A DNA stretch of 31,507 nucleotides, taken from Jimgerdemannia flammicorona (lineage: Eukaryota; Mucoromycota; Endogonomycetes; Endogonales; Endogonaceae). Shown here one piece after another: positions 9,084-18,599 of this stretch. The stretch's first letter is position 1. Each line of letters starts with the position of its first letter. The notes beneath the pieces are model-generated. The model searched no databases. It saw nothing but the letters and a program-made list of their open reading frames with translations, and had not been told where the DNA came from. A program made the translations under genes and the position numbers. The DNA is taken from the NCBI GenBank assembly GCA_003990745.1, contig RBNI01000423.1, positions 1 to 31,507 on the forward strand. Direction: 5' to 3'.

Positions 9084-9794
9084 AAATATATATATATGCA
9101 TATACAAACACATGTCAATAGATCAGTCTTCAACAGTTCACAGTACCAATAATGCTTCAAGTCAAATATTCCCAATAGTTCTACACCTTTCACATAATCC
9201 TTGCTCCAAAATCTGACAACATTGTACTTAGATAGGAGATGATATTATTTGTAACTATTGCAGATAAAAAATTAAAAAATAAATAAAAGATGTACCTATA
9301 ATATATTTGACATAATGTTTGACACACACATGATACTGTTTTATATACTCTATAAACTGCACAGCCAGAAGTTCAAAATGCCCAGTAGATCAACTTCAAA
9401 CATATATCAAAACATAAAAGACAAGCACTCTGACAAAATCAAAAAGGATACAGAGATAAATAAAATCGATATCTAATAATCTGATTGCCTGATCATTTCT
9501 GTACCACCAACCCCATTTAATCAAAAATATTTAGCTATACTCTTTGGCAGAATTTTGAAATTGGCTCATTCGCTAGATTGTATATACAGAACAGTCATTC
9601 ACAATCATTAAGAGTGATCAATTGCATAGCATCTTTGGTCTTCACAAGCATAATATATATTTGCCAAGTGCTGACACTATTTGCAAAGATATTCTGGAGG
9701 CCTATAGGAAGAAGCATGACAATCTCCACTAGACACTTCAGGTAAAATAAATAAATAAGAGCAGTACCATGACCTTTGCAAGTTGAATTATGTA
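9084..9794. other. hAT interior, unassigned
   Basis: This is AT-rich sequence between the left subterminal repeats and the LINE-II fragment. No motif is recognised. The missing N-terminal (BED zinc-finger) part of the transposase could have been here but is not visible. Confidence 0.4.
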
Positions 9795-10735
9795 TATATA
9801 TATAATAGTCACTTAGACTCCCTTCTTTTATTATACCCATCTATCCCATATAAATACATTGACCCTGCCCCCTAACTGATCCCCCTAGGGGGGCCCCCTC
9901 TCCCTATCTCTATCCACTTTATCCAACACTATCTCTACCCTCTCCCTGCTCAGTTCACAGATCCTTGCTACCAAGCTGCGATGTCGCCCCCCCTGAGTAT
10001 CCCAACCCACCCACCACCCAGTCAGCAGATCCCCCAACAACTCCTCCCACCATAATACCTTCTCTTGTAGCCCTATCTGCCACCCCTCCTCGAATACAAA
10101 AAGCCAATGTCCAGCCAGTCCCACCCACACTGCTACCACCCACCCTATAGTGAGCCAACTATCACCGACACCACCCACCAGCTGAGATCTCAAATCCTCC
10201 CATTGGTCTCCCTCACCCACTGGCCTATGCTCTACACCCAGCCTATCCCCTATTTCTACCCAAAAGTCCCCCAAAACCTCACACTCCCCCAACCAGTGTT
10301 CTAGCATCTGCACAAGCCCACCAGCTTGCCCAACATTGTAACACTCCTCACACTCCAACTGGCCACCCTCTATTAGATGCCCAGTGTAGTAGTTCAATAT
10401 GACATTCCTCCTCAGTATTCTCCACCAAACCACCCAGAACTTGGGAGGAAGCCACCTCTACACCTCAGCACTCTATGACCAGATATCTGCCCCATCCCAC
10501 TCCTCACCAATCCCTGCCACCTGCCAGCCTCTTGGCCAAAGATCCTGGCTAAGACCCTGCTGACACTCCACTCCATCTCCAAGATCAAACTCAACAAGTG
10601 AAACACCCCCCAGAAGCAGTCTATCCCATCACCACATACTGGGACCCCACATCATCTCTCCCTCATTGCCTAGCCAGCACAGGCCAATTCAGTATGCTCC
10701 ATCTACCACCCCCCACCAAAAGCCCTTAAACTGCA
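9795..10735 (-). mobile_element. LINE-II fragment (3' end) nested in the hAT
   Basis: This minus-strand segment is collinear by eye with the 3' parts of the two plus-strand LINE-II copies (about 23160-23960 and 29790-30330). Its right (5') limit is near GGCTTTTGGTGGGG. Its 3' end keeps a TATAATAAAAGAAGGGAG-like tail region similar to the end of the 18482-24035 copy, but the A tail is replaced by a TA run at 9791-9806. It is a 5'-truncated insertion. Boundaries are good to about 10-20 bp, and no clear target duplication was found. Confidence 0.75.
9885..10433 (-). pseudogene. LINE-II ORF2 C-terminal fragment with zinc-binding motif
   Basis: 182 codons are open, unlike the stop-ridden homologous stretch at 23160-23900. 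The N-terminal third has NVILNYYTGHLIEGG then CEECYNVGQAGG, EHWLGEC and GDFW, a C-x2-C...H-x4-C arrangement as in the zinc-binding domain after the RT in many non-LTR ORF2 proteins. The rest is Trp/Gly-rich, ending VDRDRERGPP and a stop at 9885. It lacks endonuclease and RT, so it is a dead 5'-truncated piece. The preserved frame suggests this copy is younger, or less mutated, than the others. Confidence 0.75.
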
Positions 10736-10828
10736 AGCACCAATTTCCATTCAACTTCACCAAATGTTTATATACATATATATTTATAAAGAGTACACCA
10801 ATTTTATCTCACATTCAATAAGCAGAAT

Positions 10829-12603
10829 TTGGCAAGCAAAATTTTTTTTATGATCAACACATGGATATCACCCAATACAATTTCATTTCTGGGCATTACT
10901 GGTTATTGGATTGACCTTAATTGGCAGTTTAAATCCCTCACCCTTGACTTCATCAAACTTGCTGGCTCTTATTCTGGAGACAACATCATAGATGCTGTTA
11001 TTAGTTATATCCAGGAGCTTGGGATTACAACCAAGGTAAAAAAGGTGGGCTTATCATCAGGTCAGCATTTTGAGGGATGTCCTAAAATGAAACAGATTTT
11101 ATTAGTTGTTTATTTTCACATAAATCTGCTGACTGAATATTATAAGTATAGATTTTGGTCATTTTGATAGATAATGTCACAAATAACTCAAGTTTTAGTG
11201 GCCAGCCTCAAACAGAAAAATGTGGCCTTCAGTACAGAAAGCTGTAGTATGCGATGCCAGGCCCATATACTGAACCTCACTGTTTAGGACTATCTTACAC
11301 ATATAGACAAAACATCCAAGAGAGGAGGGGCCCTGAGTATAGTTTCCAAGCTATACAAACTGGTTGTATCAGTCTGATAGTCTTCATAATGATGAGATAA
11401 ATTTGCTGCACAATGTAGGGCAATTAGTTTGGCTCTAAAAGAGCTTATATTGGATGTCTGTATATATTGGAACTTAACATTTGCATAATCCAGCACATGC
11501 TGGAGTTTGCTGGGGTATGCATCCTTTTTTCTTCAGTTGGCTGAAGCAACTTGTTTCAGATGATTGAAGATTTTTTTTTTTTAAAAAAAAAAAAAAAACA
11601 AAATAAAAAATGCTAATAGATTCAACAGTAGCTGCCAACAAGGAAATGCAGGGCAAGGCTGTCAGAGTTTTGGAAGTAAGTGATGATTGCTCTGGCCCCA
11701 CACTCATTTTGCCTGGCTTCACACAATATATTACCTCACTACACATAACTGCCAGTGTTTCGATGATTGTACAAAGAATATAGTCAAACAAACGACCCTA
11801 AAAATAAGCTCTGTAATACAAGTATATAACCTTCTGATTGACTGGCTAGAGGACAAGCTTAAGGATAGGCTGGAGGTTTGTGATAATTTATGATTAAGCC
11901 CAGATTAGAGAGATATCATAGAGGTTGCTCTAAGCAAGCTCAGAAAATACTACTCCAAAACAGATACTGCTAAATACTCAATCAGTACTAGTATGTCAGC
12001 ATGTAGCCATAACCCCTTCCAAAAACAGAGAAATCTCCACAAAAACTCACTCTCTTTCTCCAAATAGTACTGGACATATGCTTAAAGCTACAATACCATA
12101 AAGACCAGGGCAGGGAGCAGCACTTTATTGAGAGAGCCAAGCAAACCATAATCAAAACATACTAGAAAAACTACATGCTGCTACAAGTTTCCAGCTGAAG
12201 TCTAGATGAATATACCAAGGGATCTCTCCTGTCTCACATTTACTTCAGCAGAAAGAAGAAGAGGGAGCCATCAGTAGAAGAGCTGCCATCAATAGACAAA
12301 CTCACCATTTACCTTACCAGTGACCACATGATCCTGCTGGAGAGCATGGAGGTGCTCAACTGGTAGAAGGTGGGTTGTCAGGCAGGTGGTTGGTTGTATT
12401 GGGCCAATTTAATCTACCATTCTAACTACTGCTCTACCTACTGGGGCATGCAGCTGAGTCAAAAGGACTTTCCCGGCCTGTGTGGTATGGCTTGGGACAA
12501 TCTGGCAATTCTAGCCTCCACTGCTCCCATCAAGCAGATGTTCTCAGATGCGGTATATCTTGTTACCCCTAAGACATATACACTGAATACTGAGACAATC
12601 TAG
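10829..12603 (+). pseudogene. hAT transposase, broken
   Basis: Pieces typical of hAT (Ac/Tam3/Restless-like) transposases occur in order. They are ISPNTISFLGITGYWIDLNW with LDFIKLAGSYSGDNI and ELGI (10860-11025); NVTNNSS/FSTES and RCQAHILNLTV followed by TAG (about 11180-11287); a LALKELILDVCIYWN-like segment on the plus strand (about 11425-11475), matching the usual DxRTRWNS region; AALSKLRKYYSKTDTAKY-like sequence (about 11920-11980); and PSVEELPSIDKLTIYL with EVLNW (about 12270-12365). The C-terminal dimerisation segment is DFPGLCGMAWDNLAILAS...SDAVYLVTPKTYTLNTETI with a stop at 12601. Stops (11285-11287, after EVLNW), frameshifts and a T12A16 insertion near 11571 break it. The N-terminal BED finger is missing, probably lost when the LINE-II fragment landed just upstream. 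It would have cut and joined the element ends. Confidence 0.9.
11571..11598. repeat. T12-A16 palindromic tract
   Basis: T at 11571-11582 runs directly into A at 11583-11598, a self-complementary block inside the transposase remnant. It interrupts homology and may be slippage at a retroelement tail. No flanking duplication was seen. Confidence 0.8.
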
Positions 12604-12800
12604 GCCTATATGTATCTGAAATCTTAGTGAGGCTCAGGCTGCTAAAATTTGGCAGGTCCTGGGGTTCGTGGATGAGTTAATTGGCCTTGTAGATTATTTA
12701 ATACTTCAAAAATAAAAGGGATAAAAAAAACTTAAGACCTTGCCTGGAGTTTGTGGCCAAAGTAGGGACAGTGGTTGGTGGGGTTGGTAGTGGCAGATTG

Positions 12801-13343
12801 AGCATGCAAAATTTGCAGCCCTTCACCAGCAGCAGGGTCAGCCTCAAGCTGTCAGTGCCCAGGTCAGTGGGCAGAGTCAGTGGGTGCAGGGTCAGTGGAG
12901 GGAGTGTGCAAAATTTATGGCCCTCCACTGGCAGCAAGGGGCAGTCCCAAGCCACAAGTATCCAGAATGGGTGGGTAGGTGGAGGGGACAGGGTAGGCAG
13001 AGGGAGTGTATAAAATTTGAGGCCCTCTGCCAGCAGCAAGGGTCAGCTCCAAGCTATCAGTGCCTGGGTCAATGGGAACAGAGTTAGTAGAGAGAGTATG
13101 CAAAATTTGCAGCCCTCTGCTGGTAGCAAGGAGGAGCCCCTAGCCACAAGTCCAGGACAGAGGGGTTGGCAGAGAGAGCATACAAAATTTGCAGCCCTCT
13201 ACCAGCTACTTGGGGCACCCCCAAGAAGCCTGTGTCTGACCTGGGGGTCGGTGGAGTTAGTAGAGAGAGTGCACAAAATTTATAGCCCTCCACCAGCAGT
13301 ATAGGAGCAACCCCAAGCTGCCCAGGAGTCTGAGTCTAGGTTG
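12801..13343. repeat. Minisatellite, about 6 units of 82-102 bp
   Basis: The core AAAATTTGCAGCCCTC and variants recur at about 12808, 12910, 13012, 13102, 13184 and 13275, each followed by a CAGCAGCAAGG-like stretch and a GGGAGTGTG-like end. Unit length falls from about 102 to 82 bp. Open frames across it on both strands are repeat artefacts. It lies downstream of the transposase inside the hAT. Confidence 0.9.
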
Positions 13344-13463
13344 GAGAGTGCTTCTGGTGATTAGAGAGTACTTCTGGCAGTTAGAGGGTACTTCCAGTGA
13401 TTGGAGGGTGCTTTCAGTAATCAGAGGGCATTTCTGACAATGAAGGATACTTCTGGCAGTTGA
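13344..13463. repeat. 20-bp tandem repeat, 6 copies
   Basis: Six 20-bp units related to GAGAGTACTTCTGGCAGTTA follow directly after the larger minisatellite, with diverged bases in each unit. Two adjoining tandem arrays of different period suggest a slippage-prone site. Confidence 0.9.
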
Positions 13464-15690
13464 AGTCCACCACAGATTTGGGCCCTGTCACCAGTTCAGA
13501 TCCTATGGGCACTCTGGCCCTGTACTACAACACCACACCGATGGAACTATAGAGTAGGGCCAAGGGACTGATAGGGCCTGGCATAATAGCTAAACTAGTG
13601 CTTGTGTCTGAGCTCTCCTCAAAGGCAATAGTGCCATGGTGATCATGTGGTTGAAATAGGACAGCTATGTTGACCACAAATGGGACCCTGAAACTATAGG
13701 TGAGGTTATATCAGATTCTACCACTATTCTCCCAGGTTGGGCCCTTCCTTTCCAGGACATAAAACATTACTAGAGTGATGTTATTGTCTGTATGTATGAG
13801 TAGAGAAATGTTACACCTGACATATCCTGATGTGACACAAGTGTAGGGTTGGGTAAACCTTGGCCTCAGACCTCATACTGCCAGGCTATGCTGGTGAATG
13901 CCTGCCCTTGGTCCAGCCCCAGGAGCCCTGGCTTGGAAACCTATCAGACAGATGACATATGGTCAGTCCTTTTTGCATGCAGGGGGGCAGAAACTCCCCA
14001 GGCTGCAGCACCAAAAAAGTGGAGCTTCTCACCTTAAATTACATACTAAATTTCGCTAAGAATATAGGTACAGCTATACTGAAATCACCACCAAGCTGGC
14101 CTGCCATATGCTCTACCAGTCTGCTCAAAGAACCCCAGATCATAGCCACTATTGCTGCACAGGCTGTATCATGCTCATGCACAGTTTGCTCTTTGACAGA
14201 ATTTCTAAAGTTCTGGTAGGGATACAGAATCTTGTGTATCTCTGGAATTGTATCAAAACGAGTATACATATTGGCAGAAGAGTGATTATCTGGGAAAGTG
14301 AAAAAAAAAAGAGAAATGAGTGTTGGGGATTTCGAAACTCTGTAATCCACTATTTGCCAGTGTTGCAGTATACCCAATTCTCATTCAAACCCCCCCTCCT
14401 TGCTTTTTTCATCCCCTCTTTCTTGCTACTCAGTATTTGATGCAATTCTTACAAACTTTATTGATGTAGTGGAAAAGCTTATTACTATAGAGATTTCTTA
14501 CCACCATCATAACCACCTCTCCATGATTGTTAATAATTATATGGTTCTCTCCATCATTGGTTACACCTACTGGCCAATGGACCCCTTGGTTGAGAATGAT
14601 TAGCTCTGATTTGAATGAAGACCTCCAAGCCTTGATGATGATACTGGTATTGCTCATGCTGAAAATCTTGCCCTCAAATTTCTCTATTTGATCAGATGCC
14701 AGACATGGTTGAACTCAGAAACCTTTGGACTCTCCTTTCTAATAGAACTGAGCCCTGATCTGAGGGGCCAAAATAAGTATGTGGGTGGGTTATATACAGA
14801 CAGGTCGCATGCAGATAGGTTGTGTGCAGATAGGTTGTGTGTGGATGGGTTGCATGTAGGTGCCATGTAGGTGTTTTTTGGGGGAGACTTCATAAAAATG
14901 AAGTTGAATAAAGTTGTAAGAGTTGCTCAAGATTGCTCATATAGGCTTACTTCGGTTTATTTTGAGACCTCTGCTATGTGATACATTGAATCAATAGCTC
15001 AGCCACCAAAAGCATTCCCTGTAACATCCACCAGCCTTTCTTCATCTTGACCAGATATTACAAATAAAGTCAGCAGATCTTGTCATAGAGCTGTGGACCT
15101 TAAGAAAAGCACAAGGTGAATTGGATCATACTGGGGGAAATTAAATAATTCAAGTAAACAAGGGGTGGCAGAATAAGCAACCTACATCTACTATTGGCTA
15201 CTCCAAAAAGGCTGCCATGTATATAGCTGTGAGGTCTGTATATTTCAAGATCTAAAGGGCCACCATGAGTTGTTGCCAGAATTCTCCCTTATCCCTGCCA
15301 TTACTACCACCATACCATCACCACTGCCATCACCATTGTTACTGCTATCACTACTACCATCCCCCCTTTAGCTCTTGATTTGTGTGCTGCCTATATAAGA
15401 AATAATCTAACATTATCAGTAAAGAGTGCTTTCTACCTCAAATACTCTCTCTTTTGATGATCATTGTAGAGTACAAAACTGAGTAGACTGGACCAATGTA
15501 AGATTAAGAGCTACTGTGTTGTTTGCTTATGATACAGCAGGAAAGAAAAAAAATAAAGAAAAAGAACAAAGAAAGAATATAAGAAAGAGAGAGAACAAAA
15601 GAAAGGATAATATAAACAAAAATGTAGCAGAAAAAAAAACAAGAGCAAAAATGAATAAAAAGAAAGAGTGATGTCATCAAAGTTTTTAAT
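13464..15690. other. Unassigned hAT interior, possible captured DNA
   Basis: About 2.2 kb between the minisatellites and the right subterminal repeats has no recognised domain. The longest frame is 112 codons on the minus strand (14039-14377), and short plus-strand frames near 13959-14219 and 14400-14603 also occur. None shows a family motif I can name. It includes ACC/ATC trinucleotide-rich sequence (15297-15362) and an A/G-rich stretch (15536-15662). It could be captured host DNA or another decayed transposon. Confidence 0.4.
14799..14858. repeat. 15-bp tandem repeat, 4 copies
   Basis: The unit GATAGGTTGTGTGCA and variants occur four times in register. Because 15 is a multiple of three, both strands translate as a five-residue repeat (DRLCA on plus; LSAHN, LSACD and similar on minus). 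Neither is supported as a protein. Confidence 0.85.
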
Positions 15691-15697
15691 CTGGATG

Positions 15698-15737
15698 GAT
15701 CAATCTGGATCAATCTGGATCAATCTGGATCAATCTG
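15698..15737. repeat. Right subterminal repeats of the hAT, 4 x 10 bp
   Basis: GATCAATCTG occurs four times exactly in tandem about 100 bp inside the right terminus. It is related to the ATCTGAATC motifs near the left end, as expected for transposase-binding subterminal repeats. Confidence 0.85.
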
Positions 15738-15823
15738 GATCAGATCACAAGACCAGTTCAAGTTAATTCAAATCTATCACATGATGAATCTCAATCAAAT
15801 CTCATCTGGATCAACTCTATCCA

Positions 15824-15835
15824 TTTGGAGTACTA
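15824..15835. repeat. hAT terminal inverted repeat, right
   Basis: TTTGGAGTACTA reads TAGTACTCCAAA in complement and pairs with the left end at 8624-8635. Confidence 0.75.
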
Positions 15836-15843
15836 GGGGAGGG
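15836..15843. repeat. hAT target-site duplication, right
   Basis: GGGGAGGG, identical to 8616-8623. LINE-I copy A resumes immediately after it. Confidence 0.85.
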
Positions 15844-16860
15844 TAAGGCTGAGTTCTACAGCCTATGCTTTCTAGAAGGTCTGTATCTTAGATATTTTGG
15901 CAGTGATATTACCAGCCAACTGCCAGACCCAGGCATGAAAGGATTGGAGGATTTGTGCTTTCACAGCCTCTATGAGATTCTTATTTCATAGGAGTGCTAG
16001 GTCTCAGACCAAAAGCACCAAGAACCTGAGCACCTTCATCTTCTTTTGGATTACCATAGTATAATCAGGATGTAAGAGAAATTCAATAGTCAACACTGAG
16101 ATATACAAAATGTTGAGAACCTTGGATGACATTATATAGATGTCATACAAGTTCTTCTAGATCTGCCTGATCTTAAGATGGGCAAATCTGTTGACATAAA
16201 CATACTGCAACCAGGCACCCCTCTCAGTCAGTGACAAATAAGTGGTCTGCTTGTGGATTATACATAAAAGGTCTACAGTGGCAGCTGCTCTTTCTGTCTC
16301 AGGGTAGGCCTGGATCCTATCTTTGATAGAGATCTTCTTAGCAGTGGTAGTATATGATTTGGAGGGAGCAGAGGTCAAAGTGAAGGATGAAGACAGACCA
16401 ATAGAGCTGGGTCCCACTGGTATAATCTGGGCCACTGGCCCAGGGGCCTTAGTCTTATCCTTTTTAGGAGGTACAGCTTTGGTAGCCAGAGGTGCTGCCA
16501 TGGGAGTTACCTCCTTGAGTGGTGTACCAGACTGTGATGGCTTTAGCAGCCTACTTGTCTACTTCCTTCTGGGCCCTAAACTGCATATTTGTAGCAGTAC
16601 CAGTAGAAGGGGGGGCTAAGGACTTTGGTGGGGTAGATGTAGATAGGGCAGCAGAGATACTTTTCAAAGGAGTACCAGATGACATGGGGCTGGTGGATAC
16701 TGATTATTTATCAAGCTATGCCATCAGCTCAACATTGATCTTTGAACCACTTGAGTCAGTATAGATGAGATCTGCTTCCTTGTCATGACCATCTCCATGA
16801 CCAGATTGGGGTCAGCTGAGGGGCCCAAATGAGTGGCAGTCAGAGTCATTTCCAAACTAG
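15844..16860 (-). pseudogene. LINE-I copy A ORF1, N-terminal and middle part
   Basis: A Pro/Ser/Thr-rich N-terminal region (from about 16850; start not certain) leads into a 114-codon open frame from 16501 (MAAPLATKAVPPKKDK) that ends with FAHLKIRQI at a TAG near 16157. The same frame continues past the stop as KNLYDIYIMSSKVLNILYIS toward 15880. A second stop lies near 16575. The hAT then splits it, the C-terminal end being at 8481-8623. By position before the endonuclease-RT frame it is ORF1. No CCHC knuckle or RRM signature is evident, so RNA binding is inferred from element organisation only. Confidence 0.65.
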
Positions 16861-17199
16861 TTTTTGGGTAACTATATTGTTCTGATTGAGGGGTGAGAGT
16901 ATAGGAGAGAAGGGCAGGTGCTAGGCATTGTGATCTGAATCAGAAGAGATTATGATCTCTTTATCATCTTCTGCATCATACAGAGAAGATAAATATGCTG
17001 ATATCAGTTATATATCTCTATATGATCTGTACATTACTGTAAGGCTGCCCTCACCAAAATTGAGAGAAAGAAGACTAATACTGTAACACTTAGTATAGTG
17101 GAGAGAGATACAAAAGCTTGCAAAGAGATGGGTAGCATTCAAGTCATCACCAGGTTTGGATATTATCTTAGAGTATGATATTTCTTAAGCCCTTAATAT
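15844..17199 (-). mobile_element. LINE-I copy A, 5' segment
   Basis: The sequence from 15844 to about 16150 matches by eye 26370-26692 of copy B, confirming that this is the other side of the hAT-split element. The part right of about 16150 is absent from B and C, so A is the only copy in the window with upstream ORF1 and leader sequence. It ends against the telomere-like tract at 17200. Confidence 0.85.
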
Positions 17200-17239
17200 A
17201 GGGTTAGGGTTTAGGGTTTTGATTAGGGTTGAGTTAGGC
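17200..17239 (+). repeat. Degenerate telomere-like (TTAGGG) tract
   Basis: The plus strand carries AGGGTTAGGGTTTAGGG, then TTTTGATTAGGGTTGAG and TTAGG, that is four to five imperfect units of the fungal telomere repeat reading left to right. The tract separates the 5' end of LINE-I copy A from the 3' end of copy B. Its last part overlaps the terminal sequence of copy B, since GAGTTAGGCTT is also present at the end of copy C (26698). Confidence 0.75.
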
Positions 17240-18481
17240 TTTAAGTAATATTTTATTCATTATAAAGAAGAGATGATATATTGGCACAATAAAAAACAAG
17301 ACCACTAAAGATGAGAAAAGAAAAAACTATCAAATCTACATAATAGTAGAAGTAATATAAAAAGTAAAAGAGAGACTAGTAAAGTAAACAACTAGCTAAG
17401 AAGAAATAATAAAGCTAGAGAGGTAACCACCTAAAAGAATGACCTGGATAAACTATTTTATTACAGTTATAAAGAAAATTAAAATATAAGTAGGAATAAT
17501 AGAAGCTAAATAAAATATATATACATACTTTAGACTAATTATAGAAACTGATATCAATAACTGAATACTAAGTAACTGATATGAAATAAATAATTCAATA
17601 TTCTCTCAATAACAGAAGAGAATAACTAGGGGCATGAAAAAGGAAAATAATAAAGAAAATATACAATCACTCAATTATCTAAGTATCTTTATAATTTTTG
17701 CTCAGTAGAATCTAACTATAAGATGGTTATCAGAATTATATATAGTATCAATAGTATGGTAGGCTGTCTTATGAAGAGTATGAAGAGAGTAAATATGAAA
17801 TTCCTTCTGCTATTTTTTATCAGTAAATCAGTTAAGTTATTTATAATCAGAATCACCTTAAAAGACAAAATATAAACTATCAAGAAGATCATATCTGTAA
17901 AGATGGCTACAATAGAACCAATCTCTATAAGAGCAAGAACAGGATTGATCAAAGTAGCCATAGTATCAAGTAAGTATAGAATATATAAGCCAGGAAGAGA
18001 AGAAGAGGATTCAGTCAGTTCACTAACTATAAGTAGCTATGAAGCATTATATACCAAATAAGCATCTGAGAAGAGAAGACTAATTTCTGCAATAGCTAAT
18101 CCTGAACTAAGAGGAAGAGCAGAGTGGGCAATTCTTACAGATCTAGAGATAAAGATCTCAATACTAGTTAAGAAAGTCAAGCTAAGAGGTCCAATACTAG
18201 AACTAATCAAAAATAGAACCTGGAAGATATATGATAAAATACTCACTAAGAGAACTAATAGAATTGTTATTAGACTTACCATACCAATCTAAATGAGTTT
18301 AAAATATATAGCAGAGGTACAAAATATGATAAAGGAAAGAAGAGATGCCGAGAATCCAACTGCCAAGTAAAGGCTGTCTAGAGAACCTCACTGCCTATAT
18401 AACAGTATTATCAAAGACCTTCTTGAGATGCTTCAACATCTGAAGCCCAATAGTAATATCCAAACAGGAAGCTCAAAGAAG
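17229..18481 (-). mobile_element. LINE-I copy B, 3' segment
   Basis: This segment is collinear with copy A (5511-6235) and with copy C (26697-27830). It includes about 500 bp of terminal sequence (17229-17750) that A lacks and C shares. Coding remnants on the minus strand include LTDLLIKNSRRNF (about 17850) and ISRSVRIAHSALP (about 18140), which match by eye LTGLLMKNGRKNF in C and ISRSARLSHSAPS in A. Many CpA/TpG sites of copy A are TpA here. The copy is interrupted at 18481 by LINE-II. Confidence 0.85.
18472..18481. repeat. LINE-II target-site duplication, left
   Basis: CTCAAAGAAG here recurs at 24036-24045 directly after the poly(A) tail. Copy A has one corresponding segment (about 6232), marking the empty site. 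Confidence 0.88.
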
Positions 18482-18599
18482 CACCACCTTTCTTTGGTAA
18501 TATTTGGGTTATATGAACTTCTGGTAATACTCACAAAATAGTTTTTATGGAATCAGTATTAACAATAGAGCAACCAATGAGCATTCTGAGCTAGATAGG

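Larger units (their letters stand above)
8624..15835 (+). mobile_element. hAT-superfamily DNA transposon, 7.2 kb, non-functional
   Basis: The element is bounded by an 8-bp duplication and by ends TAGTGCTCTGAA (left) and TAGTACTCCAAA (right, in complement), which agree at 9 of 12 bases with only transitions between them. TAGTG fits the YARNG rule for hAT termini. A broken hAT transposase lies inside on the plus strand (10829-12603). Subterminal short repeats occur at both ends. It sits inside ORF1 of LINE-I copy A, and joining the flanks restores collinearity with copy B. It is longer than a simple hAT because of a nested LINE-II fragment, minisatellites and about 2.2 kb of unassigned DNA. Confidence 0.88.

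Noticed and set aside
9781..10760. Target duplication of the LINE-II fragment based on a shared GCAAG
   Set aside because: Five bases at inexact distances from the ends are within chance and do not abut both borders.
12698..13304. Several 67-113 codon frames on both strands that look like repeat proteins
   Set aside because: They arise from the minisatellite; no frame is kept across all units.
12801..13343. CRISPR-like regularly spaced repeats
   Set aside because: The whole unit is repeated, not only short repeats between unique spacers, and the context is a eukaryotic transposon.
8615..15845. 11-bp direct repeat read as a Mutator-like target duplication
   Set aside because: The outer A and the TA after GGGGAGGG belong to the flank or to the element ends. 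An 8-bp duplication with TAGTG ends plus a hAT transposase inside fits hAT better than a MULE.
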